Source of the DNA: Tardibacter sp963781025
GTDB taxonomy: Bacteria; Pseudomonadota; Alphaproteobacteria; Sphingomonadales; Sphingomonadaceae
Reading direction: 5' to 3'
DNA length: 64,000 nucleotides
Assembly: GCA_963781025.1 (NCBI GenBank)
Contig: CAWADU010000003.1
Location: 496,001 to 560,000, forward strand
Shown here: positions 62,920 through 64,000 of the stretch, piece by piece
Position numbering within the stretch: the stretch's first letter is position 1
Layout: every line of letters begins with the position of its first letter
The notes under the pieces: generated by a model
Told to the model about the DNA's origin: nothing
Databases searched by the model: none
Seen by the model: the letters and a program-made list of their open reading frames with translations, nothing else
Made by a program: the position numbers and the translations under genes

Positions 62920-63384
62920 ATGAGGATCCCGTACATACGAAAAATGGGTATCCTTGCCCTAATGGCGGCCGGCCTTGCACTATCGGGGTGCGCTACCGAC
63001 GGTTATGGCTATGGCGGCAGCGGCTGGTACGACGGATACTATGGCGATTATTATCCGGGATATTACGGGTACGGGGATGGATATTGGTATCGCCCAGGCC
63101 GTTATTACCATTACAATCAACACGGCCGTTATCACAACCATCATAAAGACTCGCTTGGACACGGGCGTTGGCAAGGCAACTCGCCATCGGGCAATCATGG
63201 GTATTGGCAGGGTCGTGGCCGCCCGAATTTCAGTGGCGGATGGGGGCAAGGTCGACCTGGTGCCGCATTGAACCAGGCCCGCCCGTCGCGCCCCGAAGGA
63301 CGGGCGCATGCCGAGCGCGGGCGTGGTCCGTCAGGCGACAGGCCGGGGTTTTCCGGGCGACCAAGGGACCATGACAAGGATTGA
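62920..63384 (+). CDS. Gly/Tyr/His-rich lipoprotein, function unknown
   Basis: A 154-residue protein with a signal and lipobox LSGC (cysteine at about residue 24), so likely an outer-membrane lipoprotein. The mature part is low complexity: a Tyr-Gly-rich stretch (DGYYGDYYPGYYGYG), a His-rich run (HNHHKD), then Gly/Arg/Pro-rich sequence to the end. Such composition suggests surface or matrix contact; the His may bind metal. The ATG at 62920 has a GAGAG sequence just before it. Confidence 0.7.
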   Translation: MRIPYIRKMGILALMAAGLALSGCATDGYGYGGSGWYDGYYGDYYPGYYGYGDGYWYRPGRYYHYNQHGRYHNHHKDSLGHGRWQGNSPSGNHGYWQGRGRPNFSGGWGQGRPGAALNQARPSRPEGRAHAERGRGPSGDRPGFSGRPRDHDKD

Positions 63385-63501
63385 TTGACGGCAGTTTCGT
63401 TTTCTCGGGAAGACGAGGCAATTTGACGGACGGCGCCGCGCATTGAATGCAGTGGCGTCAGTCTTCTCGCGACGGCCGGAATGTTCTAAGGCCTTGGCCG
63501 C

Positions 63502-64000
63502 ATGGACGGGGGGGCTTTTCTCAGTTTTGACGATGTGAGCTGCCAGCGTGGCGGGCGGATGTTGTTCGAGCATCTGTCGTTCGCACTGGGCGCGAGCGAG
63601 GCCCTGCTTCTGACGGGGCCGAACGGAGCTGGGAAATCAAGTCTCATCAGGCTGGCGGCGGGCCTGCTGACGCCGGTTTCGGGCCGGGTGGAGCGTGATG
63701 TTCCGACCGGGTTGCTCGCGCACGACCTTGCGCTCGACGATGCGCAAAGCCTGTCGGCGGCACTCGGTTTCTGGGCGAAGCTCGACGGTAATGGCGATAG
63801 TGCCGTAGAGGCGGCGCTGGACGAAATGGGCTTGGCCCCGCTCGCCACCGTTCCGGTGCGGTTCTTGTCCTCGGGCCAGAAGCGTCGCGCCGGGCTCTGT
63901 CGGGTGATCGCGGCAAGAGCGCGGCTCTGGCTGCTTGACGAGCCGGGGGTGGGGCTGGACACAGCGTCTCTGGCGCTGCTGGCGGCCGCGATCGGGCGGC
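63502..64000 (+). CDS. ccmA: Heme ABC exporter ATP-binding protein CcmA (truncated by the window end)
   Basis: ATPase of the CcmABCD complex for cytochrome c maturation; open at the right edge, with 166 codons visible. The Walker A is GPNGAGKSS (about residue 40), the ABC signature is LSSGQKRR and the Walker B is LWLLDEP, in the normal order. It starts MDGGAFLSFDDVSC. Its presence fits the c-type cytochrome (petC) in this window. Downstream ccmB/C are outside the view. Confidence 0.92.
   Translation, partial: MDGGAFLSFDDVSCQRGGRMLFEHLSFALGASEALLLTGPNGAGKSSLIRLAAGLLTPVSGRVERDVPTGLLAHDLALDDAQSLSAALGFWAKLDGNGDSAVEAALDEMGLAPLATVPVRFLSSGQKRRAGLCRVIAARARLWLLDEPGVGLDTASLALLAAAIGR

Noticed and set aside
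1..64000. CRISPR array, prophage or insertion sequence
   Set aside because: No regularly spaced direct repeats, transposase, integrase or phage structural gene was seen on either strand.

Overview
The window is GC-rich, densely packed chromosomal DNA from an alphaproteobacterium, most likely of the order Sphingomonadales. The grounds are the gene neighbourhoods: zeta-subunit (DUF1476)–BolA–Grx4; petABC; ispH–thrB–rnhA; glmM–thiD–rnhB–ccrM–folP; and an aa3 oxidase subunit IV gene beside pntAA–pntAB–pntB. A CcrM-type GANTC methyltransferase, an OpgG/OpgH pair and several proteins of sphingomonad type agree. I saw no insertion sequence, prophage, integrase or CRISPR array. Nearly everything is core metabolism or housekeeping.

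Layout. 0-5 kb: glutathione peroxidase, purQ/purS/purC (minus strand), the F1-ATPase inhibitor zeta subunit, BolA and monothiol glutaredoxin, and a multi-pass membrane protein. 5-11.3 kb: GNAT, hemF and trmL (minus), then the cytochrome bc1 operon petABC, then methylthioadenosine phosphorylase with adenine phosphoribosyltransferase. 11.3-15.3 kb: minus-strand MaoC, ychF, pth, rplY and a TraB/GumN protein. 15.3-21.3 kb: glyQ, glyS, ppdK. 21.3-26.1 kb: an HhH-like membrane protein, sodC, opgG, opgH. 26.1-28.5 kb: rnhA, thrB, ispH (minus). 28.6-36.5 kb: lipoprotein, sulfotransferase, msrA, aqpZ, Sua5, acyl-CoA dehydrogenase, cspA, infA, three small genes, nitroreductase. 36.8-42.5 kb: small gene, POT peptide transporter, an amidohydrolase pair, NnrU. 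42.5-48.5 kb: glmM, thiD, rnhB, ccrM, folP, SDR. 48.6-53.7 kb: Fis-like protein, oxidase subunit IV, transhydrogenase, MDR dehydrogenase, Lrp regulator. 53.9-64 kb: PAS/HisKA kinase, a CAU-anticodon tRNA, AraC regulator, TonB receptor, secreted PHP hydrolase, DUF3297, PAS-PAS-GGDEF cyclase, Gly/Tyr-rich lipoprotein and the start of ccmA.

Standing out: (1) two 89-bp palindromic elements lie in frame inside glyS, each adding about 30 residues of related sequence. (2) Five GANTC sites and a long bulged inverted repeat lie just upstream of ccrM, suggesting methylation-based autoregulation. (3) Nine single-base insertions disrupt petB (five within 340 bp), glyS, ppdK, opgH and the TonB receptor. 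All are +1 and all leave the downstream protein fully conserved, so sequencing error is more likely than decay. (4) An amidohydrolase is translationally coupled to a partner that has lost its HxH metal motif, next to a peptide transporter. (5) AraC, TonB receptor and secreted PHP hydrolase genes form a possible uptake locus, with a changed metal-ligand position in the hydrolase. Three small genes easily missed by ORF callers (aa3 oxidase subunit IV at 48983, a 51-codon ORF at 35315, a 51-codon ORF at 1786) are listed, as is the 3'-truncated ccmA.
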